A stretch of DNA of 64,000 bases, from assembly GCF_003863335.1 (NCBI RefSeq), contig NZ_RRAZ01000007.1:1-64000 (forward strand), written 5' to 3'. This document shows, piece after piece, positions 27,603 to 36,016 of the stretch (position 1 is its first letter; the number at the start of each line of letters is the position of its first letter). The notes below the pieces were generated by a model, which saw nothing but the letters and a program-made list of their open reading frames with translations, was not told the origin of the DNA and did no database searches. Made by a program: the position numbers and the translations under genes. This DNA is from Falsigemmobacter faecalis. Lineage in GTDB: Bacteria; Pseudomonadota; Alphaproteobacteria; Rhodobacterales; Rhodobacteraceae.

Positions 27603-29384
27603 ATGCCGCGTGGATTTCTGGCAGGTGTGGTAGGCGGCGGTGTCGCGGGTGCCCTTGGTCTCGCGGGGATTTCGCTGATCCTGCCGCCCCCGAAAACGGC
27701 GGCGCAGGCTCCTGTTGCGGAACTCTCAGCGCCTTCGGTAAAGGCGGATGAAGTCCCGGGCGGGGTCGCATCTGAGGGTCTGCCCGCTGCGACGGCTGAA
27801 GGGAGTATTGCCGATCCGGCGCTGCCCGCGCAAAGCTCTGGCGCCGAACCATCCGGTGACGGGACCTCCTCTGAAATACGCCTCCCCGACGCCGGGTCCA
27901 GCGCGCCATCCGAGGCTGCTCCGCCTGCTGAGGCCCCGATGACTGCCGCTCCGGCAGAGCCGGAACTTCCGCCGCCCGCCGCTGGCGAAGCTGCCCTGCC
28001 AGCCCCTGCCGCGCTGCTGCCGCCCGCCTCACCCGCGGCCCCGGCAGCGGCTGCCGCACCCTTTGAACCGGACGCAGCGGCTGAAATTGCGGCAGCGCCG
28101 GAGCGCCCCTCGCAGCCGGATCTGCCGTCGTCCCCTGCCACAGGGGATGCGCAGTCCGGCACTGCGCCCGCCGCCCCGTCACCGGAGCTTTCAGCTCTGA
28201 CCCCGTCAGAGGCAGCAGGGCCTGCCGACGAAAACGCCGAAGCGGGGGCCCGGTTCGGCGGGGGGGATGTGGACGAGGCTCCTTTTGCAGACAGCGGCGA
28301 GGCTTCGGGTGCAGGGACTGTCCCGGCCGACAGCGATGCGGCCGCCGGTGCTGGTCTGCCTGACGGCGAGGCCGGGACGCAGGCCGCCCCCTTCGACGGC
28401 GATGCGGCGTCTGAGGGAGCTCAGACAGAGACTGCGCAGCCCGGCCGCGGTGAGGCAACAGCCCTCCCCCCGCCTGAGCATCATGCCCCGGCGCAGGTGG
28501 CATCCCCCGGCAATGACATCCCGGGCGACAGTCATCCGACCCTCGACACGCCGGAAACCCCGGCCTCTGAGGCGCAGGCCGTGCCCGCCCGCCCGCGCAT
28601 TCTGCAGCCGGCCCCGGCGCTGAGCGGCGCAGCGGAGGGTGTGACGCGTCACCGTCTGCCAAGCATCGGAAGCGCGCCCGCAGAGATCATTGATGAGACC
28701 GCCCCGGCGGGGGATGCCCTGCGCCGCCATGCGCGCAGCTTTGCCAATCCCTCGGGCCGCCCGCCCTTTGCGGTGCTGCTGCTCGATGAGGGCAGCGTCG
28801 CGACGGAAGATCTGGCGCAGATCGCGTCCTCTAACCTGCCGCTGACGCTGGTGGTGGACCCCGCAACGCCGGAGGCTGCGGTGCGCGCGGCGCTCTGGCG
28901 TGCGGCAGGCCAGGAGGTGGCGCTTCTGGCTGAGGGGATTATGGCCGGTGCAAAGGGCAGCGACGGAGAAATCGCGGTTGAGGCCATGGTCTCGGCGGTC
29001 CCGGAAGCGCTGGCCCTTGTCGCCCCGCCCGGAGAGAGCGCTTTGCAAAGCGACCGGATGGCGGCGGCGGCCGTGGTCACGGCGCTGGCAGCGCGGGGCT
29101 TTGGGCTGGTGACCTGGGATCAGGGGCTGAACGCCGCCGATCAGGTCGCGCGGCGCGAAGGGCTGGCTGCGGTCACCATTTACCGCGATCTGAACGGGCG
29201 CGATGACAGCGGCCCGGTGATCACCCGCGCGCTCGACCGGGCGGCCTTCAAGGCGCAGCAGGATGGCCGCGCCGTGGTCTTCGGGCGGCTGGAGCCTGCG
29301 ACGATTGAGGCGCTGATGAGCTGGTCTCTGTCTGCCCGCGCGGCATCACTGACGCCCGCGCCGCTCTCGGCTGTGTTGAAGTGA
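27603..29384 (+). CDS. Divergent polysaccharide deacetylase family protein with long disordered region
   Basis: The protein has about 593 residues. An N-terminal hydrophobic segment (residues 5-27) acts as anchor or signal. Residues about 35-360 are low-complexity, rich in Ala, Pro, Glu and Asp. The C-terminal 220 residues match the divergent polysaccharide deacetylase family (YibQ-like): PPFAVLLLDEG, LPLTLVVDPATPEA, EVALLAEGI, AAAVVTALAARGFGLVTWDQGL. The family shares the NodB-like fold, but no metal-binding triad is evident. It is probably a periplasmic envelope protein of unknown activity. Confidence 0.82.
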   Translation: MPRGFLAGVVGGGVAGALGLAGISLILPPPKTAAQAPVAELSAPSVKADEVPGGVASEGLPAATAEGSIADPALPAQSSGAEPSGDGTSSEIRLPDAGSSAPSEAAPPAEAPMTAAPAEPELPPPAAGEAALPAPAALLPPASPAAPAAAAAPFEPDAAAEIAAAPERPSQPDLPSSPATGDAQSGTAPAAPSPELSALTPSEAAGPADENAEAGARFGGGDVDEAPFADSGEASGAGTVPADSDAAAGAGLPDGEAGTQAAPFDGDAASEGAQTETAQPGRGEATALPPPEHHAPAQVASPGNDIPGDSHPTLDTPETPASEAQAVPARPRILQPAPALSGAAEGVTRHRLPSIGSAPAEIIDETAPAGDALRRHARSFANPSGRPPFAVLLLDEGSVATEDLAQIASSNLPLTLVVDPATPEAAVRAALWRAAGQEVALLAEGIMAGAKGSDGEIAVEAMVSAVPEALALVAPPGESALQSDRMAAAAVVTALAARGFGLVTWDQGLNAADQVARREGLAAVTIYRDLNGRDDSGPVITRALDRAAFKAQQDGRAVVFGRLEPATIEALMSWSLSARAASLTPAPLSAVLK

Positions 29385-29462
29385 ACCGCACTTCTGTCAT
29401 CTGAGCGATGCTGAGAGCGCGGGGCGAAACAGGCCGTTGATAGGAGGGAACGGGCTGCGTTT

Positions 29463-29526
29463 CTGTGGTCCTGTGGTCCTGTGGTCCTGTGGTCCTGTGG
29501 TCCTGTGGTCCTGTGGTCCTGTGGTC
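29463..29526. repeat. 8-bp microsatellite (CTGTGGTC) x 8
   Basis: Eight perfect tandem copies of CTGTGGTC are followed by a partial copy. They lie in a 419-bp gap (29385-29803) without a supported gene. A minus-strand frame crossing them would encode repeats of HRTTGPQD, but has no other support. Eight-bp repeats change frame when the copy number changes. Confidence 0.95.
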
Positions 29527-29803
29527 CTGTGATGCGGGTAGGCAGTACTATCCGCGCACAGCAGCTTGCGCAGAGCGTCGCAGAGGCAAGTGACGCTGCG
29601 CCGTTTCACTGTGCGGCGGACCTCTAACCCACTCCCGGCTGCGCGGAACCGGTGTTCGCATTGCAGGCGGGGATAGTCGGGACTTCACCCCGCCCGACCG
29701 GAAGCGGCCCTGCGCTGCGACACAGCCGCATGAAAGCGCAGCAGGAGTGCGGGGAAGTTTCTTCGACAGGGACCCGTGCGCTTCCCCCCCCTCGCACAAA
29801 CCC

Positions 29804-29944
29804 TCAGCGCCAGAAGATCAGCCATTCCACCAAAGCGATCAGACGGCGCAGCAGGCCCCGTGTCAGCCCGGTCCCGGCGAGAAGATCGACGGCTATGCCC
29901 GCGGCGATGAGCGCGAGAAGGATCAGGGCTAGCCGGTTGGTCAC
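29804..29944 (-). CDS. Small hydrophobic protein, 46 residues
   Basis: The frame starts at GTG (29944) with AAGGAG a few bases upstream. It encodes a membrane helix (RLALILLALIAAGIAVDLLA), a short basic turn (RGLLRRL) and an amphipathic end VEWLIFWR. I recall similar small proteins ending EWLxFWR beside gap in Rhodobacteraceae. It is probably a single-pass inner-membrane protein; function is unknown. It lies downstream of gap but beyond a strong terminator. Confidence 0.65.
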   Translation of the reverse strand: MTNRLALILLALIAAGIAVDLLAGTGLTRGLLRRLIALVEWLIFWR

Positions 29945-30002
29945 GGGAAGGCTCCTTAAAAGGGACAGAGCTGCGAGCTTACACCACTGTCGTTATCCAA
30001 TC

Positions 30003-30029
30003 AAAAAGGCGCCCCGGGGGGCGCCTTTT
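30003..30029. terminator. Terminator after gap
   Basis: AAAAAGGCGCCCC...GGGGCGCCTTTT forms a GC-rich stem with A and T runs on both sides, 18 bp after the gap stop; active in both directions in principle. Confidence 0.85.
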
Positions 30030-30047
30030 CGGAGTATGTCTGAGCGA

Positions 30048-31049
30048 TCAGAGCAGCTTGCCCATGGCGGCTGCCACATCGGCCATCCGCGCCGAGAAGC
30101 CCCATTCATTGTCGTACCACGAGAGCACGCGCACCATGCGCCTGCCGACCACACGGGTCTGATCCGGCGCGAAGGTCGAGGATTCGGTGGTGTGGTTGAA
30201 GTCGATCGAGACTTTCGGCTCGGGGTCATAGCCCAGAATGCCTTTCAGCGGACCGGCAGCGGCTTCGCGCACGATCTCGTTGATGTCCTCAACGGTGACG
30301 TCTTTACCGGCAAAGAAGGTCAGATCCACGCAGGAGACATTCGGGGTCGGCACGCGGATGGCCGAACCATCGAGCTTGCCGGCCAGCGCGGGCAGCACTT
30401 CGCCGATGGCTTTCGCCGCACCCGTGGTGGTCGGGATCATCGACATGGCGGCCGCACGGGCGCGGTAGAGATCCGAGTGACGACGATCCAGCGTCGGCTG
30501 GTCGCCGGTATAGGAGTGGATCGTGGTCATGATGCCCGATTCAATCCCGACCTTCTCATGCAGCACTTTTGCCAGCGGTGCGAGGCAGTTGGTGGTGCAG
30601 GACGCATTCGAGACGACCAGGTGATCGGCGGTCAGCGCATCATGGTTGACGCCGTAAACCACGGTCAGATCGGCTTTTTTCGCCGGGGCCGAGACCAGAA
30701 CGCGTTTTGCGCCATGGTTCATGTGAACGGCGGCTTTCGCGCGGTCGTTGAACTTGCCCGAGCATTCCAGAACGATGTCGACACCGCTCCAGTCCAGCTC
30801 TTCCGGGTTATAGGTCGACATCATGCGGATCGGGCCCTGGCCCACATCCATGGTGCCTTCGCCAAGGGTGATCTGACCGGCAAAGCGGCCGTGCACGCTG
30901 TCGTATTTCAGCAGATGCGCATTGGTCTCAATCGGACCGGTGGCGTTCATAGCAACCACTTTCACATCTTCGCGGGCTGCTTCGATGATATGCGCCAGCG
31001 TGCAGCGCCCGATGCGGCCGAAACCGTTGATGCCGAGAGTGATGGTCAT
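30048..31049 (-). CDS. gap: Glyceraldehyde-3-phosphate dehydrogenase
   Basis: The 333-residue NAD-dependent enzyme of glycolysis/gluconeogenesis has the N-terminal Rossmann motif LGINGFGRIGR, the catalytic Cys in SNASCTTNCLAP at about 148-159, TIHSYTGDQPTLD, and the C-terminal SWYDNEWGFSARM. ATG 31049 has GGAGGC upstream; the extension to 31115 is not conserved. A 7-bp inverted repeat lies 37 bp upstream of the start. Confidence 0.97.
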   Translation of the reverse strand: MTITLGINGFGRIGRCTLAHIIEAAREDVKVVAMNATGPIETNAHLLKYDSVHGRFAGQITLGEGTMDVGQGPIRMMSTYNPEELDWSGVDIVLECSGKFNDRAKAAVHMNHGAKRVLVSAPAKKADLTVVYGVNHDALTADHLVVSNASCTTNCLAPLAKVLHEKVGIESGIMTTIHSYTGDQPTLDRRHSDLYRARAAAMSMIPTTTGAAKAIGEVLPALAGKLDGSAIRVPTPNVSCVDLTFFAGKDVTVEDINEIVREAAAGPLKGILGYDPEPKVSIDFNHTTESSTFAPDQTRVVGRRMVRVLSWYDNEWGFSARMADVAAAMGKLL

Positions 31050-31085
31050 GGAATGCCTCCGTGGGAACCCTTTGCGGCTGCGATA

Positions 31086-31106
31086 CACGGGTTTTTCCCA
31101 CCCGTG
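31086..31106. promoter_or_regulatory. Inverted repeat upstream of gap
   Basis: CACGGGT (31086-31092), loop TTTTCCC, ACCCGTG (31100-31106). It lies in the short leader upstream of gap and could be an operator or leader hairpin. Confidence 0.4.
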
Positions 31107-31193
31107 AAGGTGCAAAGCCCGGGCTTTTGGGGTGTTAACGCAAACAGGCGGTCACGCCCGGGTGAGACGGGCGGTTTGCACATCCCAGGGGAG

Positions 31194-31220
31194 GGCGGGG
31201 GAGGTCGAATCACCCCCGCC
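31194..31220 (-). terminator. Hairpin after dsbA-like gene
   Basis: GGCGGGGG (31194-31201) pairs with CCCCCGCC (31213-31220). It starts 19 bp after the stop of the DsbA-like gene. There is no T-run, so termination is uncertain. Confidence 0.4.
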
Positions 31221-31239
31221 GATCCCGGTCAGGTCAGGA

Positions 31240-31998
31240 TCAGTTGGCAGTCTTCGCGGCGTCGCGCTGCTGCGCCACCATCTGGCGCATGCCATCGAGG
31301 GGCACATAGCCGCGCAGCATGGTCTCTTCCAGAATGAAGGTCGGCGTGCCGTTGATCTGCAGCGAGGAGGCCAGCTGCTGGTTCGCACCGATCACCGCCA
31401 GGGTTTCGGGCGCTTCCATCGCCGGGGCGAGCTCTGCCCAGTTCAGGCCCAGTTCTTTGGCGAGACCCGACAGCGCCGCCTCATTTGCCGGACCTTTCAG
31501 CGCGATCAGCGCGTCATGGGCCTTTTTATAGGCCTCATCCCCGCCCAGATTGCGCGCGGCGATGGCGAATTTTGAGGAGGCCAGCGAATCCTCTCCAAGG
31601 ATGGGGAATTCCTTCATGACGATTTTGATATTGCCATCGGATTTCACCAGCTCTTCCACCTCCGTCCAGGCCTTGCGGCAATAGCCACAGCGGTAGTCGA
31701 CAAATTCCACCAGAGTCAGATCGCCCTGCAGATTACCGCCCGCCCAGTCGGAGGGGTTGTTGAAGATCGCCTCTGCATTGGCGCGCAGAAACTCGGTTTC
31801 GGTCAGGGACTGGGCCTGTTCCTGGCGCTGCTCCAGCACGCCGATGGCCTCCATCAGCACTTCCGGGTTCTCCAGCAGATAGCTGCGCACCGCTGCGCCA
31901 AAGGCGTTGCGCTCGGCCTCGGTCAGGGCGGAGAGATCAAGGGCGGCGGCCGGGGCGGCCAGCCCAAGGCTCAGGGCGGCGGCGGTAAGAAAGCGCAT
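31240..31998 (-). CDS. DsbA-family periplasmic thiol-disulfide protein (Com1-like)
   Basis: The 252-residue protein begins with a signal peptide (RFLTAAALSLGLAAPAAA, cleaved before LDLS). A helical N-terminal region (ENPEVLMEAIGVLEQRQEQAQ) precedes a thioredoxin-fold domain with the active-site CGYC in VEFVDYRCGYCRKAW (about residues 130-144) and the cis-Pro loop near INGTPTFI. It probably oxidises or isomerises periplasmic disulfides. ATG 31998 has GGAGA upstream. Confidence 0.9.
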   Translation of the reverse strand: MRFLTAAALSLGLAAPAAALDLSALTEAERNAFGAAVRSYLLENPEVLMEAIGVLEQRQEQAQSLTETEFLRANAEAIFNNPSDWAGGNLQGDLTLVEFVDYRCGYCRKAWTEVEELVKSDGNIKIVMKEFPILGEDSLASSKFAIAARNLGGDEAYKKAHDALIALKGPANEAALSGLAKELGLNWAELAPAMEAPETLAVIGANQQLASSLQINGTPTFILEETMLRGYVPLDGMRQMVAQQRDAAKTAN

Positions 31999-32108
31999 AT
32001 CACGTCTCCGGGAAGGGGCCGGCGTCCCGGCATCTTGGCAGGTCAGAACCCTTGACCCAACCGCGAAAGCGGGCAAGACGAGGGCGTTGCGTGAGAACCA
32101 TAGGGGGA

Positions 32109-33254
32109 ATGATGCGGGTTTCAAGCCGGGGTGATGTCGATCCGTTCATTGTGATGGATGTCATGGAAAAAGCGCGTCAGGCCGAAGCGGCCGGACGTTC
32201 GATCATTCATATGGAAGTGGGCCAGCCGGGCACCCCCGCGCCGGTCGCTGCGCGTGAGGCGCTGGCGACAGCGATGTCGCAGGATGCGCTTGGCTATACT
32301 GTGGCGCTTGGCCTGCCGGAGCTGCGCGCGGGCATCGCGAAGCTTTATAAGACCTGGTATGGTGTGGATCTGAACCCTGAGCGGGTGATCGTCACCGCAG
32401 GTTCTTCGGCGGCCTTTGTGCTGGCCTTTACCGCGCTCTTTGATGCGGGTGAGAAAGTGGGCCTTGGTCTGCCGGGCTATCCGAGCTACCGCCATATCAT
32501 GAAGGCGCTCTCGCTGGAGCCGGTGGGCATGCAAACCACCGAAGCGACCCGCTTTCAGCCGACCGGCGCCATGCTGCCCGAGGGCTTAAGCGGTCTGATC
32601 GTGGCCAGCCCCGGCAATCCCACCGGCACCATGCTGGGCCATGCGGAACTGACAGAGATCGCAGAGGGTTGTGCGGCGAAGGGGATCACCTTCATCTCCG
32701 ATGAGATCTATCACGGGCTGCATTATGAGGGGCGCGGCGTCTCGGCCCTTGAGGTCACGGATGATGTGGTCGTCATCAACAGCTTCTCGAAATATTTCTC
32801 GATGACCGGCTGGCGTATCGGCTGGATGGTGGTGCCCGAAGATCTGGTGCGCCGCATTGAGCGTCTGGCGCAGAATATGTTCATCTGCCCGCCCCATGCC
32901 AGCCAGATCGCGGCGCTGGCCGCGCTCGATTGCATTGAGGAGCTGGAGGCCAACCGCGCGGTCTACGCGGAAAACCGCAGGTTGATGCTGGAGGGGCTGC
33001 CAAAAGCGGGCTTCCCGAAGATCGCGCCGCCCGACGGGGCCTTCTTTATCTATGCCGATGTTTCGGATCTGACCGAAGACAGCCGCGAACTCGCCGCAGA
33101 GATTCTCGAAATAGCGGGTGTGGCGGTGACGCCGGGCCTCGACTTTGATCCTGGCCGCGGGCTGCAGACGCTGCGATTCTCTTATGCGCGGGCGACGGAA
33201 GACATCTCTGAGGGTCTGGCGCGGCTGAAGGCCTGGTTTGACGCGCGGGGCTGA
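32109..33254 (+). CDS. PLP-dependent aminotransferase, class I/II
   Basis: The 381-residue fold type I enzyme has VGQPGTPAPVAA near residue 35, GYPSYRHIM, SPGNPTGTMLG at about 170, SDEIYHGLHY, the PLP-binding Lys in NSFSKYFSMTGWRIGW, and a C-terminal Arg in LRFSYARATED. This suits an aspartate/aromatic-type aminotransferase. The substrate is not defined by context. Two adjacent ATG codons (32109 and 32112) follow AGGGGG; the first is used. A hairpin terminator follows at 33290. Confidence 0.92.
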   Translation: MMRVSSRGDVDPFIVMDVMEKARQAEAAGRSIIHMEVGQPGTPAPVAAREALATAMSQDALGYTVALGLPELRAGIAKLYKTWYGVDLNPERVIVTAGSSAAFVLAFTALFDAGEKVGLGLPGYPSYRHIMKALSLEPVGMQTTEATRFQPTGAMLPEGLSGLIVASPGNPTGTMLGHAELTEIAEGCAAKGITFISDEIYHGLHYEGRGVSALEVTDDVVVINSFSKYFSMTGWRIGWMVVPEDLVRRIERLAQNMFICPPHASQIAALAALDCIEELEANRAVYAENRRLMLEGLPKAGFPKIAPPDGAFFIYADVSDLTEDSRELAAEILEIAGVAVTPGLDFDPGRGLQTLRFSYARATEDISEGLARLKAWFDARG

Positions 33255-33289
33255 TCCGTAAGATCCGGCCTGCCGCTTTTAAGCTTCTG

Positions 33290-33311
33290 CCGCCGCCCTT
33301 CGGGGCGGCGG
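33290..33311 (+). terminator. Hairpin after the aminotransferase gene
   Basis: CCGCCGCCC-TTCG-GGGCGGCGG, then TCTGCATTT. A compact stem with a stable TTCG loop 35 bp after the stop. Confidence 0.7.
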
Positions 33312-33350
33312 TCTGCATTTGAGGGGGCAGGGGCGTTTGCCAAATGAAAA

Positions 33351-33370
33351 CACCGCCCCGGGGGGCGGTG
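33351..33370 (-). terminator. Terminator after bamE
   Basis: On the minus strand CACCGCCCC/GGGGCGGTG is followed by TTTTC, 24 bp after the bamE stop. Confidence 0.7.
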
Positions 33371-33394
33371 CGATCCTGACCACGCGGGCAGGGC

Positions 33395-33874
33395 TTACAG
33401 CCTGCCGCGCCGGCTGTTGTCGCCGAAGAACTGGTTGGGGTTGAACCGGCCCACATTGCCCAGCATCTGGGACACAAAACCCGATTTCGTGACGCCATTG
33501 TCGGTTACGCGGCGGGAAAGCGTGACCACACGGCCCTGTTCAAGGCCAAAGCGCTCGATCTGCTCGACCCGGCCCTGAGCGTCAAAGCTGATCGCCAGCA
33601 CCTGGCGGTTCGCCTCTTTCGGGGCGATGGGACCGCGGCTTTCCCAGCGGCTTTGCACGTAATACCAGCCGCTGTCGGCCATCAGCCCGCCAATCGAGGG
33701 GCGGCCGACTTTATTGCCGACGGTTGCGCGGGTGTCTTTGCCAACCTGAAGGGTGGAAAGATCCTCATCGCTTGGAGTGAAGCCGTGATTTCGCACCGAC
33801 GTCGTGCAGGCGCCAAGCGCACCGATCACGATTGCTGCCAGTGCCATCCGCACAGCCGGAAATGCCCTTGCCAT
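33395..33874 (-). CDS. bamE: Outer membrane assembly lipoprotein BamE
   Basis: The 159-residue protein has a lipoprotein signal peptide with lipobox LGAC. The SmpA/OmlA domain follows: LQVGKDTRATVGNKVGRPS, WYYVQSRWE, and ISFDAQGRVEQIERFGLE. BamE is a helper of the Bam machine that inserts beta-barrel proteins. The C-terminal 40 residues after the domain are longer than in E. coli, as usual in alphaproteobacteria. It is divergent from the DUF177 gene, sharing a 99-bp region. Confidence 0.92.
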   Translation of the reverse strand: MARAFPAVRMALAAIVIGALGACTTSVRNHGFTPSDEDLSTLQVGKDTRATVGNKVGRPSIGGLMADSGWYYVQSRWESRGPIAPKEANRQVLAISFDAQGRVEQIERFGLEQGRVVTLSRRVTDNGVTKSGFVSQMLGNVGRFNPNQFFGDNSRRGRL

Positions 33875-33973
33875 CGTGTCCTCTTGCCTTGACTCTCTCT
33901 GCTGCCTATCCGGCTTACAGAAACCCTGCGTGTCGTTCAAGTTCCGACACGCGCATTGCTGAAGGAGAGCGCC

Positions 33974-34516
33974 ATGGCCGCAGAAGAGATCCGGTCCAAC
34001 CGCATCCGCACAGCCGAGCTGACCGGCAACCGCAAGCGCAGCTTTAAGATCCGCCCGGGCAAACCGGGGCTCGCGGCTCTGGCTGCAGAGCTCGGGCTTC
34101 AGGCGATCAAAGATCTGACCTTCAAAGGCGATCTGATGCCCGCAGGCCGCGATGACGTGGCCCTTGAGGGGCAGATTGAGGCCGATGTGGTCCAGTCCTG
34201 CGTCGTCACGCTTGCGCCCGTGCCCGCCAGGATCAAAGCGCCGGTCCGCAGGCTCTATATCTCCGGCATGGCCTATCCTGAGGCGGATGAGGCGGAAATG
34301 CCCGAGGATGACACCCGCGAGCCGCTGCCCGATGCGATCGACCTTGATGCCGTGCTGATTGAGGCGCTGGCGCTGGCGCTGCCGGATTATCCGCGCGCGG
34401 CAGGGGCAGAAACGCTGGTGCTGGAGGCTCTTCCCCCCGGTGCAGAGCCGATTGAGGAGGAAAAGGTGAAGCCTTTTGCCGCACTTGCTGCCCTGAAGGC
34501 GAAGCTGGAAAAATAA
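33974..34516 (+). CDS. yceD: DUF177 (YceD) family protein
   Basis: The 180-residue protein has the DUF177 elements [22 protein letters not shown] and [22 protein letters not shown]. The family typically has two Cys pairs; here only one Cys is seen, as in many alphaproteobacteria. YceD has been linked to 23S rRNA accumulation in other bacteria, and it lies upstream of rpmF in the usual order. AGGAGAG precedes the ATG. Confidence 0.9.
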   Translation: MAAEEIRSNRIRTAELTGNRKRSFKIRPGKPGLAALAAELGLQAIKDLTFKGDLMPAGRDDVALEGQIEADVVQSCVVTLAPVPARIKAPVRRLYISGMAYPEADEAEMPEDDTREPLPDAIDLDAVLIEALALALPDYPRAAGAETLVLEALPPGAEPIEEEKVKPFAALAALKAKLEK

Positions 34517-34665
34517 GCACTCGAAAGGTCTTGCGCCCGCCCGGAAACTGTCTATTTTCCGCGCTTCGCAAGACATGTCATGCCGACGCCCTGCGAATCC
34601 GGGGCACGGCACGATTTACGCAACAGATTCAGGGGCGTGTCCCCGACAAGCCCGAGGTTGATAAA

Positions 34666-34869
34666 ATGGCAGTTCCGCAGAACCGAGTCACCCGTTCGCG
34701 TCGCAACATGCGTCGTGCGCATGACGCTCTGGTGGCAGCGAACCCGAATGAGTGCAGCAACTGCGGTGAGCTGAAGCGTCCGCACCACGTCTGCGGCGCC
34801 TGCGGTCACTACGACTCGCGCGAAATCGTCGCGACTGCTGCAGTCGACACCGATGAGGACGCAGCGTAA
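34666..34869 (+). CDS. rpmF: Ribosomal protein bL32
   Basis: The 67-residue protein begins [21 protein letters not shown] and has the zinc ribbon [18 protein letters not shown]. It is a large-subunit protein. It lies between yceD and plsX, an order conserved in most proteobacteria. Stop to plsX start is 27 bp. Confidence 0.97.
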   Translation: MAVPQNRVTRSRRNMRRAHDALVAANPNECSNCGELKRPHHVCGACGHYDSREIVATAAVDTDEDAA

Positions 34870-34896
34870 GGCTGCGTCTGGTATCTGATCTCTGTC

Positions 34897-36015
34897 ATGA
34901 CCCAGAGCCGACCGGACCCGCACGCCACTGTTGCATCGGCGACGAACCTGCAACAGATCGTGATCTCGGTCGACGCCATGGGTGGCGATCGCGGCCCTGA
35001 AGCCGTGATCGGCGGGCTTGAGCTCGCGGCTGCAGAGCATCCTGATGCCCGATTCATTCTGCATGGCGATGAAGTCGTGCTGGCTCCGCTTCTGGATCAG
35101 AAGCGGAGCATTTCGTCTGTCGTCACCCTGCGCCATGCGGCGCGTGCGGTGACGATGCACGACAAACCTGCTCAGATCATGCGCAGCGGTCAGGACACTT
35201 CGATGTGGTCCTGTATCGAAGCGGTGCGGCTGCGCGAGGCCCGGGCTGCGGTCTCCTGCGGCAATACCGGCGCGCTGATGGCCGTCAGCATGATCCGCCT
35301 GCGCCGTCTGCGCGGGGTAACCCGTCCGGCCATCGCCTGCCTCTGGCCCTCGCGCAATAAGGCGGGCTTCAACGTCATGCTCGACGTGGGTGCGGATGTG
35401 AAAGCGGAAGCCGAAGATCTTTTGCAATATGCGCGTATGGGGGCTGCCTATGCCCGCACGGCGCTGTCGCTTGAGATGCCGCGGGTTGGCCTTCTGAATG
35501 TCGGCACTGAAGAACATAAAGGCCGCCCCGAGATGCGCACCGCCTATGAGCTGGTGCAGGCCGCTGCGGCGGAGGGGGCTTTCAGCTTTGAAGGATTCGT
35601 TGAAGGCGGTGACATTCCCGGCGACCGGGTGGATGTCATTGTGACCGACGGATTCTCCGGGAATATCGCTCTCAAGACCGGTGAGGGCACTGCGAAATTT
35701 GTCGGAGATGTGCTGAAAAGCACGCTCAAATCCACCCTGCTGTCAAAAGTCGGTGCGCTGCTGGCGATGTCCTCGCTGAAGAAGATGCAGCTGCGGATTG
35801 ATCCGCGCCGGGTGAATGGCGGGGTCTTTCTGGGGCTGAACGGCGCGGTGGTGAAATCCCACGGCTCCTCGGATGCGACGGGTGTGGCAGCAGCGATCTC
35901 GCTGGCCTGCCAACTTGCGCGCGAGGACTTTACCGGCCGGATCGCGGCGCAGGTTGCGCCCGCAGCAACGGCAGGGCAGGATGCGGCCTCCGATGGGGAA
36001 GGAGCCTCGAACTGA
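34897..36015 (+). CDS. plsX: Phosphate acyltransferase PlsX
   Basis: The 372-residue protein converts acyl-ACP to acyl phosphate for phospholipid synthesis. Motifs: ISVDAMGGDRGPEAVIGG at about 26-43, VSCGNTGALMAVS, LDVGADVKAEAEDLLQYA, NVGTEEHKG and DGFSGNIALKTGEG. The first 22 residues before the conserved start are variable and no strong ribosome site precedes the ATG. It is coupled to fabH (one base between stop and start). Confidence 0.95.
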   Translation: MTQSRPDPHATVASATNLQQIVISVDAMGGDRGPEAVIGGLELAAAEHPDARFILHGDEVVLAPLLDQKRSISSVVTLRHAARAVTMHDKPAQIMRSGQDTSMWSCIEAVRLREARAAVSCGNTGALMAVSMIRLRRLRGVTRPAIACLWPSRNKAGFNVMLDVGADVKAEAEDLLQYARMGAAYARTALSLEMPRVGLLNVGTEEHKGRPEMRTAYELVQAAAAEGAFSFEGFVEGGDIPGDRVDVIVTDGFSGNIALKTGEGTAKFVGDVLKSTLKSTLLSKVGALLAMSSLKKMQLRIDPRRVNGGVFLGLNGAVVKSHGSSDATGVAAAISLACQLAREDFTGRIAAQVAPAATAGQDAASDGEGASN

Positions 36016-36016
36016 T

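Noticed and set aside
29463-29526. CRISPR array
   Set aside because: The 8-bp units are directly adjacent without spacers; this is a microsatellite.
29397-29609. 70-codon minus-strand frame with HRTTGPQD repeats
   Set aside because: The repeats come only from the octanucleotide microsatellite; no conserved flank or good start.
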